Shown piece after piece: positions 17,458-24,689 of a DNA stretch of 30,087 bases. Position numbers and translations under genes: made by a program. The notes below the pieces were generated by a model. It was given only the letters and a program-made list of their open reading frames with translations, was not told the origin of the DNA and made no database searches. Within the stretch, counting starts at the first letter, position 1; every line of letters starts with the position of its first letter. The DNA lies in IMG/VR virus record IMGVR_UViG_3300042922_000105, positions 1 to 30,087 of that record. One strand, given 5' to 3'. The stretch is from a virus.

Positions 17458-20400
17458 ATGGCTTATTATGATGAAGAAAGTAACTATGGTGGCTATAGGG
17501 GTTTATACACCCCTTCTACTTCTTTTGGTAAAAAGTTTGCAGAGAAGTCACGTTATGATAGTATGATTTTACAAATGGATGAAGAAACAAAGAAACGTTA
17601 TATAAATGACGAAGATTATAGATATGAGGTAGACAAGAGTTTTGGGTTTAAAGAACAATTTAACAACCCAATATTTCAAGATGAAAACTATAGAGAAAGT
17701 AAAACACAAGGTAGTGGTAGAGGTGCGTTAGCTAAAGTAATAGATTTTCTACAAACAGGTGCATATACATCAGCAGGGTTTTCTATGGGACTTGCTAAAG
17801 GAGAAGGTGTTGGTGGTGCATTAAAGAGAGCAGGAGAAGGATTTACAGCAGGATTTACTGGTAATGATGAAAAGTCATATCATTATTCTGATGTGTTAAG
17901 TGAAATGGGTCAATTTGAAGGTCATGATACTGCTAGAAAAGTAACTGGATTTATAGGTGATGTACTGTTAGACCCAACTACATATTTAGGTATAGGACTT
18001 ATAGATGATGTTGTTAAAGGTACTGGTAAAGTAGTTAAAGGTGCTGTTAATGGTAGTACTGATGTAGTTACTAAGACTGGTGGTAAGAGTGTAATAAAAG
18101 CCATGACTGATGATGATGCTATTAAAGTATTCAAATCACTTAAAGGTGATAATTATGTACCTAAAGTAGAAGAAGTTACTGAACTTATTAGGAGAACAAA
18201 TCAAACTAGAGGTATAAGAGAAACACAACCAATAACTGCATTTGGTAAAGAGTTAATATCAGGCGACACTATGAATAAACTTAGAAGTCCAATGAGAGCA
18301 CTAGGTGATAAAACAATAGCACCTTATGCACAAAAAGTTAAAGACTTTTTAGTTCATTCTAAACTATCAACTAAAGGAGATTTGGTTGACCTTGCACGTA
18401 CTAACCCAACTGCATTGAAGCAATACTTTGACTTTGCAGAAGAAGCAGGAAAACATGGTTTATCTCATTCTCAAGCAATAGCTAAAGCAGAAGAGCAATT
18501 CGCTTCACTTGATGGAATGGGTGATGAAGCAAATTCACTAGTTATGAAGCTAATGGAAGACGAAAAGTTGTTTAAGAAAATGAGTTCACAAACAGCTAGA
18601 GAAACGCAAGACTTTATGACAGAAGGTGCTGTACGTGGTGAACAAACAACTATGGATGATATGTTAAAGCAACAAGAACAATCAGTAGCAAAGACAACTA
18701 GTAACACACCAAATCTTGACGAGTTCCTAATGAGAACACAAGACCCTGACCACTTCAAAGGTTATAAGGCTTATAATAAACCTACTATTATTCCTGAAAT
18801 GAGTGAAGTAGCAATAACAAAAGACGTTGCCGATGATGTTGGCGAAGTTATAAACCTCAAAATACCTAATCCATATAAATATAGAGAAAAGATATTATCT
18901 AAGAAAGCAATAGCAAGTAAATATAATATAGATACAGCTACAATGCCTACTGTTATTAAGAACAAATCAGGTGAACTAGTTGATGAAAACACTGGAGAAA
19001 TAGTTAACTTCCTAAAAGGTGATTATCTTGAGAAAGCAACAATGAAAGAACTAAAAGAAATCAGTAGGAAGTTTAAGATAACTAATGGTGCAAAATATAC
19101 TGCTGACAATAAAAAGCTTTTAATAGATGATATAAGGATGAAATTCGATAAAAGAACTCCAATAAAAGAAGCACGTAGTAAACTTATAGATACAAAAGAA
19201 TATGCTAAATATACAACGTTGCAAGGTCAGAGTATAAAAGATGTAGCTGACATACCAGGTTTTGATATTAGAAACTTATCTGAGCATCTAACATATGTAG
19301 GCAAGCACAAGCTAATGTATGACATAATTGAAAAAGACCAGTGGATGTCAAATATATTCAAGCATCTTGTAAAGAACAACAAAATAAACACGCAAATCCC
19401 TGAACAAACACTAGATGATATATTATATAAATACCTAAGTGGTGAAACATCAAGTATTGTATCATCCACACATAGACTTCATAAAGACTATGGCAAGGCT
19501 AGTAAGCTAGTTACAAAGGAATTTGGTTCGTATGAGAAGTTAGACGAAGCAGGCAGAGCTAAGAGAATGAATAGAATATGGGAATACTACAACAACCCAA
19601 GAGAACTAGCAGAAAACTACTCCAGGTTAGAACAAGAGAACCTTATGAGTGGTGTTGGTAGAAACCTAGGAGAATATGATAATGAAGTTGAACGTTTAAT
19701 GCGTGATACAACATTTACTGATTTGAATACAGGTAAGAAATGGACTAAAAAAGGCAATACACCTGACATTCACAAGACATTAGAACAACAAGTATATGAC
19801 CAAAACAAAGCATTGAGTGAACTTGAAAATGCTAGGTTTGAAGGTAAGACATATGATGGTGGATATATGCCGATTGATATTGAAGATGTTGTGAAACAAC
19901 AAAATAAGAAGATATTTGAAAATAAAGCATTAAACAAATCCTATAAGAGTGGTGGATTGAGTGGATTACCTTATGATATGGTAAAAACATTTGATAAGCT
20001 ACTAACAGTAAATAAAAAATCATTGCCTGAGGATTTCAGCTTGAAACTAATAGAAGCAGAAATAACTGGTGGTAAACTCACACAAGCAGATATAGTTAAT
20101 GCAATGAAAGAGATTAAGTTTGGTGGTAAAGCTAATGCTGAAAGTACACTTGGACTTGCAAATGATAGAGTTAAAACAGCAATGAAGAAATTAGACGATA
20201 CTGTTAAGAAAAGAAATACAACATTAAATAACGTTATGAAATTAAGTGGACTCAATGATGATTTGATAAAGAACGGTAATCTTGCAAATCAAGTAGATGA
20301 ACTAGGTAAGTTACCTAAAGATATACAGAGTAAAGTTGTAACACCTTCCAAAGAAGTACAAGATACCATCAAATCAGTTAATGCTTTTACTGATGATAAG

Positions 20401-22395
20401 TATGAGTATACAACTAATTTATTCGATATAGCTAAGGCTAAGGTAGATGCTAGTAATACTGCTAAAACAGTTACGGAAGCAGAAGTTAAGTCAACTACTA
20501 AGGGTATTATATCAGATGACAAGATAGTAGATGACGTTATAAGAATAACTGACACTGAAAAATTAGCATTAAAATATGCAAAAGAACTTCGTAATACATT
20601 TAAAAATATAGGTGCAAAAGAAGTACAAGCAGGTAAGCTGAATGAAAAAGCATATGACGAAATGATGGGTAGTTATTTGTCACACGTAATGACACCACAA
20701 GCTAAAGGATTATGGGAAGGATTAAAGAAATCTAATCCTGATATGTATAATATGATGAAAGCAGGTAATAAAGGCAACCAATATGCAATCACTAGAGCAT
20801 TTACTAAAGGAACAACGTTACCTGATGGATATGTACTCAAAACTGGTAGTATAGAAGAAATCAATGAGCATATGGCTCAGTATCTAAGTGGCAACAAGAT
20901 GTTTGCAGATAAGGTAAGCGATATATACCTAGCACGTATGAAAGCACATGAGAATGTAATGTATGACTATAAATTAGCTGATGATATGGTTAATAAATTT
21001 GGTAGTAAAATGGAAGCAGGTACAGGACTCGGAAAGGGAGAAACAGGTATAATCAAAACTGCTGACATTAAAAGAGCATTAAATAAACTAGATGATGCTC
21101 AAAAGAAAACTATATATGAAAAGCTAGGACTAGAAGAAGGTTACTTTGATGGAACATATAAACCATTTATGAACTTAACTCCTGCACAAGCAGGTTATCT
21201 ATCCAAATCAAAAGGTGTTCCAGTATACAAAGTAAGTAAAGTAATGGCTGACAAAGCTGATAGTTTAGCTAAGACACAATTTGCAACTGATTTGCACGTA
21301 GCAGTTAAGATGTATGATAAATTCCTTACTCTATGGAAGACAAGTGTTACAGCAGTAAGACCAGGTTTTCATGCTAGAAACGCACAATCAAATGCATTTC
21401 AGAATTACTTAGATGTAGGTGTTAGAGCATATAATCCTGTATTCAATGGTAAGATGGCTATGATATCAGAAGGTAAAGAAGGTTTCCATACTATACTAGG
21501 AAAGAAATATTCATATCAAGAACTAAGAGAAAAAGCAGTTCAGTATGGTGTTGTTGACAAAGGCTTCTTTGAGAAAGACCTTGGTGAGAATACAATAACA
21601 GCACTTGATGGTAAGATAAATCCTAAATATAATCCTATAAATACTAAAGAGTTCTTTATATATAAAGGTGGTAGAAAGCTTGGTAACAAGGTAGAAAATC
21701 AAGCAAGAATGGCTAACTTTGTAGCTAACCTAGAAAGAGGAAAAGGCTTTCAAGAAGCAAGTGAACACACCAATAAGTTCCTATTTGATTATTCTGATTT
21801 GACCCCTTTTGAACAAAACGTTATGAAACGTATAGTTCCTTTTTATACATGGCTAAGAAAGAACGTTCCACTTCAAGCTGAAATGATTACAAGTAGTCCA
21901 CAAAAGTATTTACCATTTGTAAAAGCAATAGACAGAATGAATGAGGGCAAAGGCGAAGTACCTGACTATGCTAAGAACTGGGTACAGTTACCGTATACAA
22001 CTAAAGATAAAGACGGTAAAGAATACAACATAATGTGGAATAACTCACTACCATACAATGACCTTGGTAAAGTCACATCATTAAAAGATATGTGGGGTGG
22101 TATTAGTCCATTCATCAAAATACCAGTAGAACTAATAGCAGGTAAGAATATCTACTTTGAACAAGACATTAAAGGAAAACGTGGTGAGTATTTGACAGAA
22201 CAAGTACCAGGAGTATATGAAACTAAGAAATTAGATAAGGCATCAGGTAAACAACAAGCAGTAATAGCATCTGATTACATTGCAGGTACAGGACTCAGAA
22301 CAATGGAAACAGAAGAGAGTAAAAAGAAAAGCAGTTCAAGTAATAGGTTTAGTGCAATATATCAAAGATACTTAAAAGAGAAAGCTAATAAATAA
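17458..22395 (+). CDS. Giant internal virion protein (1645 residues)
   Basis: The largest gene, with AAGGAGG before the ATG. Residues about 85-190 are Gly/Ala-rich and amphipathic (GAYTSAGFSMGLAKGEGVGG and VLLDPTTYLGIGLIDDVVKG), a membrane-active type of segment. Long Lys/Glu-rich helical stretches follow. The C-terminal region has conserved-looking blocks: LTLWKTSVTAVRPGFHARN and, at about 1440-1475, FLFDYSDLTPFEQNVMKRIV then PFYTWLRKNVPLQ. The latter recurs in very large structural proteins of Gram-positive phages. It would be ejected ahead of the genome and help cross the membrane. No lysozyme or transglycosylase motif is evident to me. Confidence 0.65.
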   Translation: MAYYDEESNYGGYRGLYTPSTSFGKKFAEKSRYDSMILQMDEETKKRYINDEDYRYEVDKSFGFKEQFNNPIFQDENYRESKTQGSGRGALAKVIDFLQTGAYTSAGFSMGLAKGEGVGGALKRAGEGFTAGFTGNDEKSYHYSDVLSEMGQFEGHDTARKVTGFIGDVLLDPTTYLGIGLIDDVVKGTGKVVKGAVNGSTDVVTKTGGKSVIKAMTDDDAIKVFKSLKGDNYVPKVEEVTELIRRTNQTRGIRETQPITAFGKELISGDTMNKLRSPMRALGDKTIAPYAQKVKDFLVHSKLSTKGDLVDLARTNPTALKQYFDFAEEAGKHGLSHSQAIAKAEEQFASLDGMGDEANSLVMKLMEDEKLFKKMSSQTARETQDFMTEGAVRGEQTTMDDMLKQQEQSVAKTTSNTPNLDEFLMRTQDPDHFKGYKAYNKPTIIPEMSEVAITKDVADDVGEVINLKIPNPYKYREKILSKKAIASKYNIDTATMPTVIKNKSGELVDENTGEIVNFLKGDYLEKATMKELKEISRKFKITNGAKYTADNKKLLIDDIRMKFDKRTPIKEARSKLIDTKEYAKYTTLQGQSIKDVADIPGFDIRNLSEHLTYVGKHKLMYDIIEKDQWMSNIFKHLVKNNKINTQIPEQTLDDILYKYLSGETSSIVSSTHRLHKDYGKASKLVTKEFGSYEKLDEAGRAKRMNRIWEYYNNPRELAENYSRLEQENLMSGVGRNLGEYDNEVERLMRDTTFTDLNTGKKWTKKGNTPDIHKTLEQQVYDQNKALSELENARFEGKTYDGGYMPIDIEDVVKQQNKKIFENKALNKSYKSGGLSGLPYDMVKTFDKLLTVNKKSLPEDFSLKLIEAEITGGKLTQADIVNAMKEIKFGGKANAESTLGLANDRVKTAMKKLDDTVKKRNTTLNNVMKLSGLNDDLIKNGNLANQVDELGKLPKDIQSKVVTPSKEVQDTIKSVNAFTDDKYEYTTNLFDIAKAKVDASNTAKTVTEAEVKSTTKGIISDDKIVDDVIRITDTEKLALKYAKELRNTFKNIGAKEVQAGKLNEKAYDEMMGSYLSHVMTPQAKGLWEGLKKSNPDMYNMMKAGNKGNQYAITRAFTKGTTLPDGYVLKTGSIEEINEHMAQYLSGNKMFADKVSDIYLARMKAHENVMYDYKLADDMVNKFGSKMEAGTGLGKGETGIIKTADIKRALNKLDDAQKKTIYEKLGLEEGYFDGTYKPFMNLTPAQAGYLSKSKGVPVYKVSKVMADKADSLAKTQFATDLHVAVKMYDKFLTLWKTSVTAVRPGFHARNAQSNAFQNYLDVGVRAYNPVFNGKMAMISEGKEGFHTILGKKYSYQELREKAVQYGVVDKGFFEKDLGENTITALDGKINPKYNPINTKEFFIYKGGRKLGNKVENQARMANFVANLERGKGFQEASEHTNKFLFDYSDLTPFEQNVMKRIVPFYTWLRKNVPLQAEMITSSPQKYLPFVKAIDRMNEGKGEVPDYAKNWVQLPYTTKDKDGKEYNIMWNNSLPYNDLGKVTSLKDMWGGISPFIKIPVELIAGKNIYFEQDIKGKRGEYLTEQVPGVYETKKLDKASGKQQAVIASDYIAGTGLRTMETEESKKKSSSSNRFSAIYQRYLKEKANK

Positions 22396-22501
22396 GCACG
22401 TAAGGCTGTTTTAAGAGCAAGTACAGGTTTAGCAAGCTAGTACATCAAATAATATCTAAGTGCTCTCAGAATTGACGTAGTGCGTATGTGGAGGTATGTA
22501 T
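22396..22501 (+). other. Structured intergenic segment before the XhlA-like gene
   Basis: AGAGCA (22414-22419) pairs with TGCTCT (22461-22466), enclosing GTAC...GTAC and the quasi-palindrome TAGCAAGCTA (22430-22439). No T-run follows, so this is not a standard terminator. The segment holds the first copy of a 16-bp repeat that returns at 23147. It may be an RNA structure controlling lysis gene expression, or a protein-binding site. Confidence 0.45.
22427..22442 (+). repeat. 16-bp direct repeat, copy 1
   Basis: GTTTAGCAAGCTAGTA, identical to 23147-23162. The core TAGCAAGCTA is nearly palindromic. The two copies lie 720 bp apart on either side of the XhlA/holin genes. Confidence 0.65.
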
Positions 22502-22681
22502 ATGACAACAAATAGTAATGATGTTCAAGAAACACTAAAAGACCATACTAAAAGAATAGTTATACTTGAAAGGAATGGTGATGTGTTAAGTAACAAGGTA
22601 GACACTACAAACAAGATACTAATGGGGATATTAATGACAATAATACTGTTTGTTGTTAACAGTATACTAACAAAAATATAA
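22502..22681 (+). CDS. XhlA-like lysis accessory membrane protein
   Basis: 59 residues from ATG 22502; the in-frame ATG at 22496 lies one base from GGAGG (22490-22494) and is too close. A polar coiled helix (NDVQETLKDHTKRIVILERN, about 5-35) is followed by a single C-terminal membrane segment (about 37-57, ILMGILMTIILFVVNSILTK). This is the layout of the haemolysin XhlA family, which works with a holin to permeabilise the host membrane at lysis. Its stop merges with the ribosome site of the holin gene, so the two are translated in step. Confidence 0.75.
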   Translation: MTTNSNDVQETLKDHTKRIVILERNGDVLSNKVDTTNKILMGILMTIILFVVNSILTKI

Positions 22682-22695
22682 GGAGGTGAAATGAA

Positions 22696-22902
22696 TTGCA
22701 AATCAAAGAAAGATTAAGGAATAAATTATGGGTAGCTAGTTTAATATCATTCATAATTTTACTTGCAAAGACATTCAATCTATTTGAAGTACCTAGTAAC
22801 ATTGATACATTGGTAGATTTGTTTCTAAGTATTCTATCAGGAGCAGGAATACTAATTGACCCACTTACACCAGGTTTCAAGGATAACGATATAGATATGT
22901 AA
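22696..22902 (+). CDS. Holin, phi LC3 family-like
   Basis: 68 residues. The start is TTG 22696 (AGGAGG at 22681-22686); the ATG at 22691 is in another frame and closes after eight codons. Two membrane segments are visible (about 12-30 and 39-56). The C-terminal GILIDPLTPGFKDNDI matches the ILxDPTTxGxxDS ending of phi LC3-type holins. It would open the membrane so that the amidase reaches the wall. It is the last gene of the rightward operon and is followed directly by a terminator. Confidence 0.85.
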   Translation: MQIKERLRNKLWVASLISFIILLAKTFNLFEVPSNIDTLVDLFLSILSGAGILIDPLTPGFKDNDIDM

Positions 22903-22904
22903 AG

Positions 22905-22931
22905 TAAAAAGACACCAATTACGGTGTCTTT
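22905..22931. terminator. Bidirectional intrinsic terminator between convergent arms
   Basis: AAAGACACC (22908-22916) pairs with GGTGTCTTT (22923-22931) around a 6-nt loop. On the + strand TTTCTGTTTG follows. On the - strand the stem runs into TTTTTAC (22910-22904), the better T-run. It can therefore end the rightward late message and any leftward transcript entering from 23200. Confidence 0.85.
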
Positions 22932-22998
22932 CTGTTTGTGGGTATATTTCCCCACGTTGTATATTATGAAACTAAATGGGCACTATGTTATTACGTAT

Positions 22999-23012
22999 TC
23001 AACTAGTAGCAA
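22999..23012 (+). repeat. 14-bp direct repeat, copy 1
   Basis: TCAACTAGTAGCAA, identical to 23163-23176. The two copies bracket the hairpin-rich centre of the convergent region; ACTAGT inside is a palindrome. Confidence 0.6.
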
Positions 23013-23146
23013 GCATTCTTTAAATCCTTTCGGATTTGATGTCAGTTTGGTATTTAGTAGACTCAAATCAGAGAAAGTATTTATTCTGAACTGATGTATT
23101 CAACCAAGTACCATCACTGTAAGTCCGAAAGGACTTAAAAAGCACT

Positions 23147-23176
23147 GTTTAGCAAGCTAGTATCAACTAGTAGCAA
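23147..23176 (+). repeat. Second copies of the 16-bp and 14-bp repeats, nearly adjacent
   Basis: GTTTAGCAAGCTAGTA (23147-23162) repeats 22427-22442, and TCAACTAGTAGCAA (23163-23176) repeats 22999-23012. Here they abut. CTAGT (23159-23163) and ACTAG (23166-23170) can also form a small hairpin across the junction. Confidence 0.6.
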
Positions 23177-23207
23177 CCTGTTTACTACGTAGGTATTGTG
23201 TACCTTT

Positions 23208-23237
23208 ATATTAGCATGATTGTCAACATCTTGTCAA
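23208..23237 (-). promoter_or_regulatory. Leftward sigma-A promoter with extended -10
   Basis: On the - strand TTGACA (23237-23232) is followed after 18 bp by TAATAT (23213-23208), preceded by TGC, an extended -10. A second TTGACA lies 11 bp inside the spacer (23226-23221), forming a TTGACAA direct repeat with an 11-bp period that could also be an operator. Start expected near 23203-23201. It drives no visible gene before the terminator at 22905-22931. Confidence 0.6.
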
Positions 23238-23335
23238 GTTTCAAAATTGGCGCTTTTGTCTTCTTTTTAGTATATTAACTCTACCATGCTAATTATTTCG
23301 CAGTTTCTCATAGATTTGCTAAGTTTTCATTTAAC

Positions 23336-23762
23336 TTACCAATTACTGTAATCAACAGGGTATATTTTGATGTCAACTCTCGGATTGACTTTATCATATA
23401 ATACCCTGTTAATCCTAGTCATACAGTAATAATCGTTATGAAAATATATTCCTTGAAGTGCATCCATTAGTATCTTTAATGTATTATGGCTATCACGTAC
23501 TCTTCTGTCAGCAAAATAGAAATCCATATCAACATAATACCATACGTCTTTCTTATCTAACTGCCAACCTTGCTTGTGCATTTCTTCTATACATATAGAC
23601 CTACTATCTGCAAACCAATTTAGTGCTTTCTTAGTAAGTCTTCTTGTTTTGCCATAATACATATGGTTAACACTAGGGCGGAATTGAAAGGGTAACAGAT
23701 ACTAGTTGATTAGGGTAAGATGGTGTTTCCCTATATAAATCTGCTATCTCTTCTTTTGCCAT
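23336..23762 (-). CDS. rusA: RusA-type Holliday junction resolvase, split by a +1 frame change
   Basis: The first frame starts at ATG 23762, sharing an A with the MazG stop (TAATG), and reads 29 codons to CCC at 23678-23676 before TAG (23675-23673). The second frame begins at AGT 23674 and runs to 23336. A +1 slip from CCC to CCT joins them into 141 residues and recreates VSVTLSIPPSVNHMYYG, the conserved RusA N-terminus (compare SITLPWPPSNNRYYR of E. coli RusA). Catalytic-region residues are D90, H92 (Asp in E. coli) and K96 in RRVRDSHNTLKILMDAL, plus D110. The enzyme would resolve branched DNA before packaging. Without the shift, internal initiation at ATG 23662 gives a 108-residue protein lacking the first strand. 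It could be programmed recoding, a mutation or a sequence error. Confidence 0.8.
23673..23681 (-). promoter_or_regulatory. Candidate +1 frameshift site CCG-CCC-TAG-T
   Basis: A proline codon that can slip from CCC to CCT lies directly before a TAG stop, the arrangement known from +1 recoding sites such as release-factor-2 CTT-TGA. No Shine-Dalgarno-like booster is visible just upstream. Confidence 0.45.
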
Positions 23763-24091
23763 TAGTCATCAACTCTGTTTATACTTTTTTCTGAACTGAA
23801 ACCGTCAGGAAACCTTTTTAATAGCTTATCAACATTATGTTCAGCTATTTCATCTAATGTACGACCAATTGCCTTTGCACTAATAGCTAAATACCAAAGT
23901 ACATCACCTAATTCATCTAGCATTTTCTCTGTATTAAATTTATGACCTTGAAATAAGAACTTCTTTAGCAAGTCTATACATTCTCCTGACTCTCCATTAA
24001 GACCCATAAGACCATTTAGAAGCATTTTTGTATTGCTGTCATATTCTCCTGCTGTTCTTAATGCTTTCTCTTGATACTCATTTAATTGCAT
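23762..24091 (-). CDS. MazG-like nucleotide pyrophosphohydrolase
   Basis: 109 residues. The all-alpha NTP-PPase motif pair is present: ExxE at E34-E37 (LNGESGECIDLLKK) and ExxD at E60-D63 (DELGDVLWYLAI). The C-terminal helix (TLDEIAEHNVDKLLKRFPDG) is standard for the phage subgroup. It would hydrolyse a nucleoside triphosphate to the monophosphate, cleaning or balancing the nucleotide pool, or lower alarmone levels in the infected cell. AGGGGG precedes the ATG. Its stop overlaps the resolvase start, so the two are translationally coupled. Confidence 0.85.
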   Translation of the reverse strand: MQLNEYQEKALRTAGEYDSNTKMLLNGLMGLNGESGECIDLLKKFLFQGHKFNTEKMLDELGDVLWYLAISAKAIGRTLDEIAEHNVDKLLKRFPDGFSSEKSINRVDD

Positions 24092-24108
24092 ACTAAAACC
24101 CCCTGATA

Positions 24109-24195
24109 TTAGTACTTAAACCTGTTATTGTTGTTCTTGATGATTAGATAGGTAAATAAGATTATTAAAATTTCTATCACTACATATAGTTTCAT
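24109..24195 (-). CDS. 28-residue membrane microprotein
   Basis: ATG at 24195 shares its A with the TAA of the gene upstream (TAATG), a strong sign of coupled translation; stop at 24111-24109. Residues 2-20 (KLYVVIEILIILFTYLIIK) form one membrane helix, followed by a basic and Asn-rich tail (NNNNRFKY). The size and layout suggest a membrane-inserted phage microprotein, for example an accessory of host takeover, superinfection exclusion or lysis; this is inference. No known family recognised. Confidence 0.55.
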   Translation of the reverse strand: MKLYVVIEILIILFTYLIIKNNNNRFKY

Positions 24196-24677
24196 TATTT
24201 TATCAACCTATTATCAACAATCTCATACAATATTTCATTAGCTAATTTATCTTCAATACAGCTAAATAAACAGGTATGTGCTAGTCCAGTTTTATTAACT
24301 GCTTCTTTAGTTAGCACATTTATATTGCGTAAATCTTGTATTTCTTCTAGTTTCCATTTGTTATCTAGGATATCAGTATCATAGTTAGAATTACTAATTA
24401 ATATGTTATACGTATAATCTATTATGTTTTCAATTAAATTACGTTTCTTTGATATAATATAATTAATATCAGGTGTTTGTCCAAAATAATTCATCTTGGT
24501 TATTTTAAATAACTTCTCGAAGTTCTTAAACGTAATTATCATATCAGTATTACATCTTATACATTCGTATAGCTCATCTACTGCTCTAGCATATATAGAC
24601 CAATTAAACGCACTTTCATATATAAATGTACTAACATCTATAATACACATATTATGCTTTACGGAATAATGTTTCAA
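24195..24677 (-). CDS. Unknown protein, 160 residues
   Basis: TTG 24677 is chosen because AGGGGG directly after the upstream stop is well spaced for it; a later ATG (residue 10, MCIIDVSTFIYES) is possible. The protein is Ile/Asn/Tyr-rich and mainly helical, with no membrane segment, zinc motif or catalytic signature that I recognise. The CIIDVSTFIYES stretch vaguely resembles the first strand of a PIN nuclease, but the other acidic residues of that fold cannot be aligned by eye. It lies between a nuclease and the MazG gene in the replication operon. Confidence 0.5.
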   Translation of the reverse strand: MKHYSVKHNMCIIDVSTFIYESAFNWSIYARAVDELYECIRCNTDMIITFKNFEKLFKITKMNYFGQTPDINYIISKKRNLIENIIDYTYNILISNSNYDTDILDNKWKLEEIQDLRNINVLTKEAVNKTGLAHTCLFSCIEDKLANEILYEIVDNRLIK

Positions 24678-24689
24678 TTGACATTCCCC

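Larger units (their letters stand above)
22905..23203 (-). ncRNA. Candidate leftward non-coding RNA, about 300 nt
   Basis: On the - strand a promoter (23237-23208) is followed by about 300 bases with no ORF of note and then by a strong intrinsic terminator. Hairpins seen on this strand, 5' to 3': GGTA/TACC (23204-23192), CTAGT/ACTAG (23172-23159) with a 4-nt loop, AAGTCC/GGACTT (23136-23121), an imperfect 9-bp stem 23097-23089 with 23047-23039, AAATCC-GAAA-GGATTT (23037-23022) with a GNRA loop, GTGGG/CCCAC (22955-22938), and the terminator stem. TTGCTACTAGTTGA occurs near both ends (23176-23163 and 23012-22999). The class matches no RNA family that I recognise. Read-through from the resolvase gene would also cover it. 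Confidence 0.45.

Noticed and set aside
17372-17566. 64-codon open frame on the + strand bridging the two internal virion genes
   Set aside because: It overlaps the ends of both real genes in another frame and would hide the AAGGAGG ribosome site of the giant gene.
22472-22500. TTGACG, 17 bp, TATGTA promoter-like pair upstream of the XhlA-like gene
   Set aside because: The -10 would overlap the ribosome site and start codon of the gene it should drive, so it is probably chance.
22396-22500. tRNA-like look of the intergenic segment (short complementary arms, GC-rich ends)
   Set aside because: No T-loop consensus, no acceptor stem of seven pairs and no anticodon arm could be laid out.
22427-23176. 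CRISPR-like or attachment-site reading of the repeats
   Set aside because: Only two copies of each repeat with irregular spacing, no Cas genes apart from the phage nuclease, and no integrase in the window.
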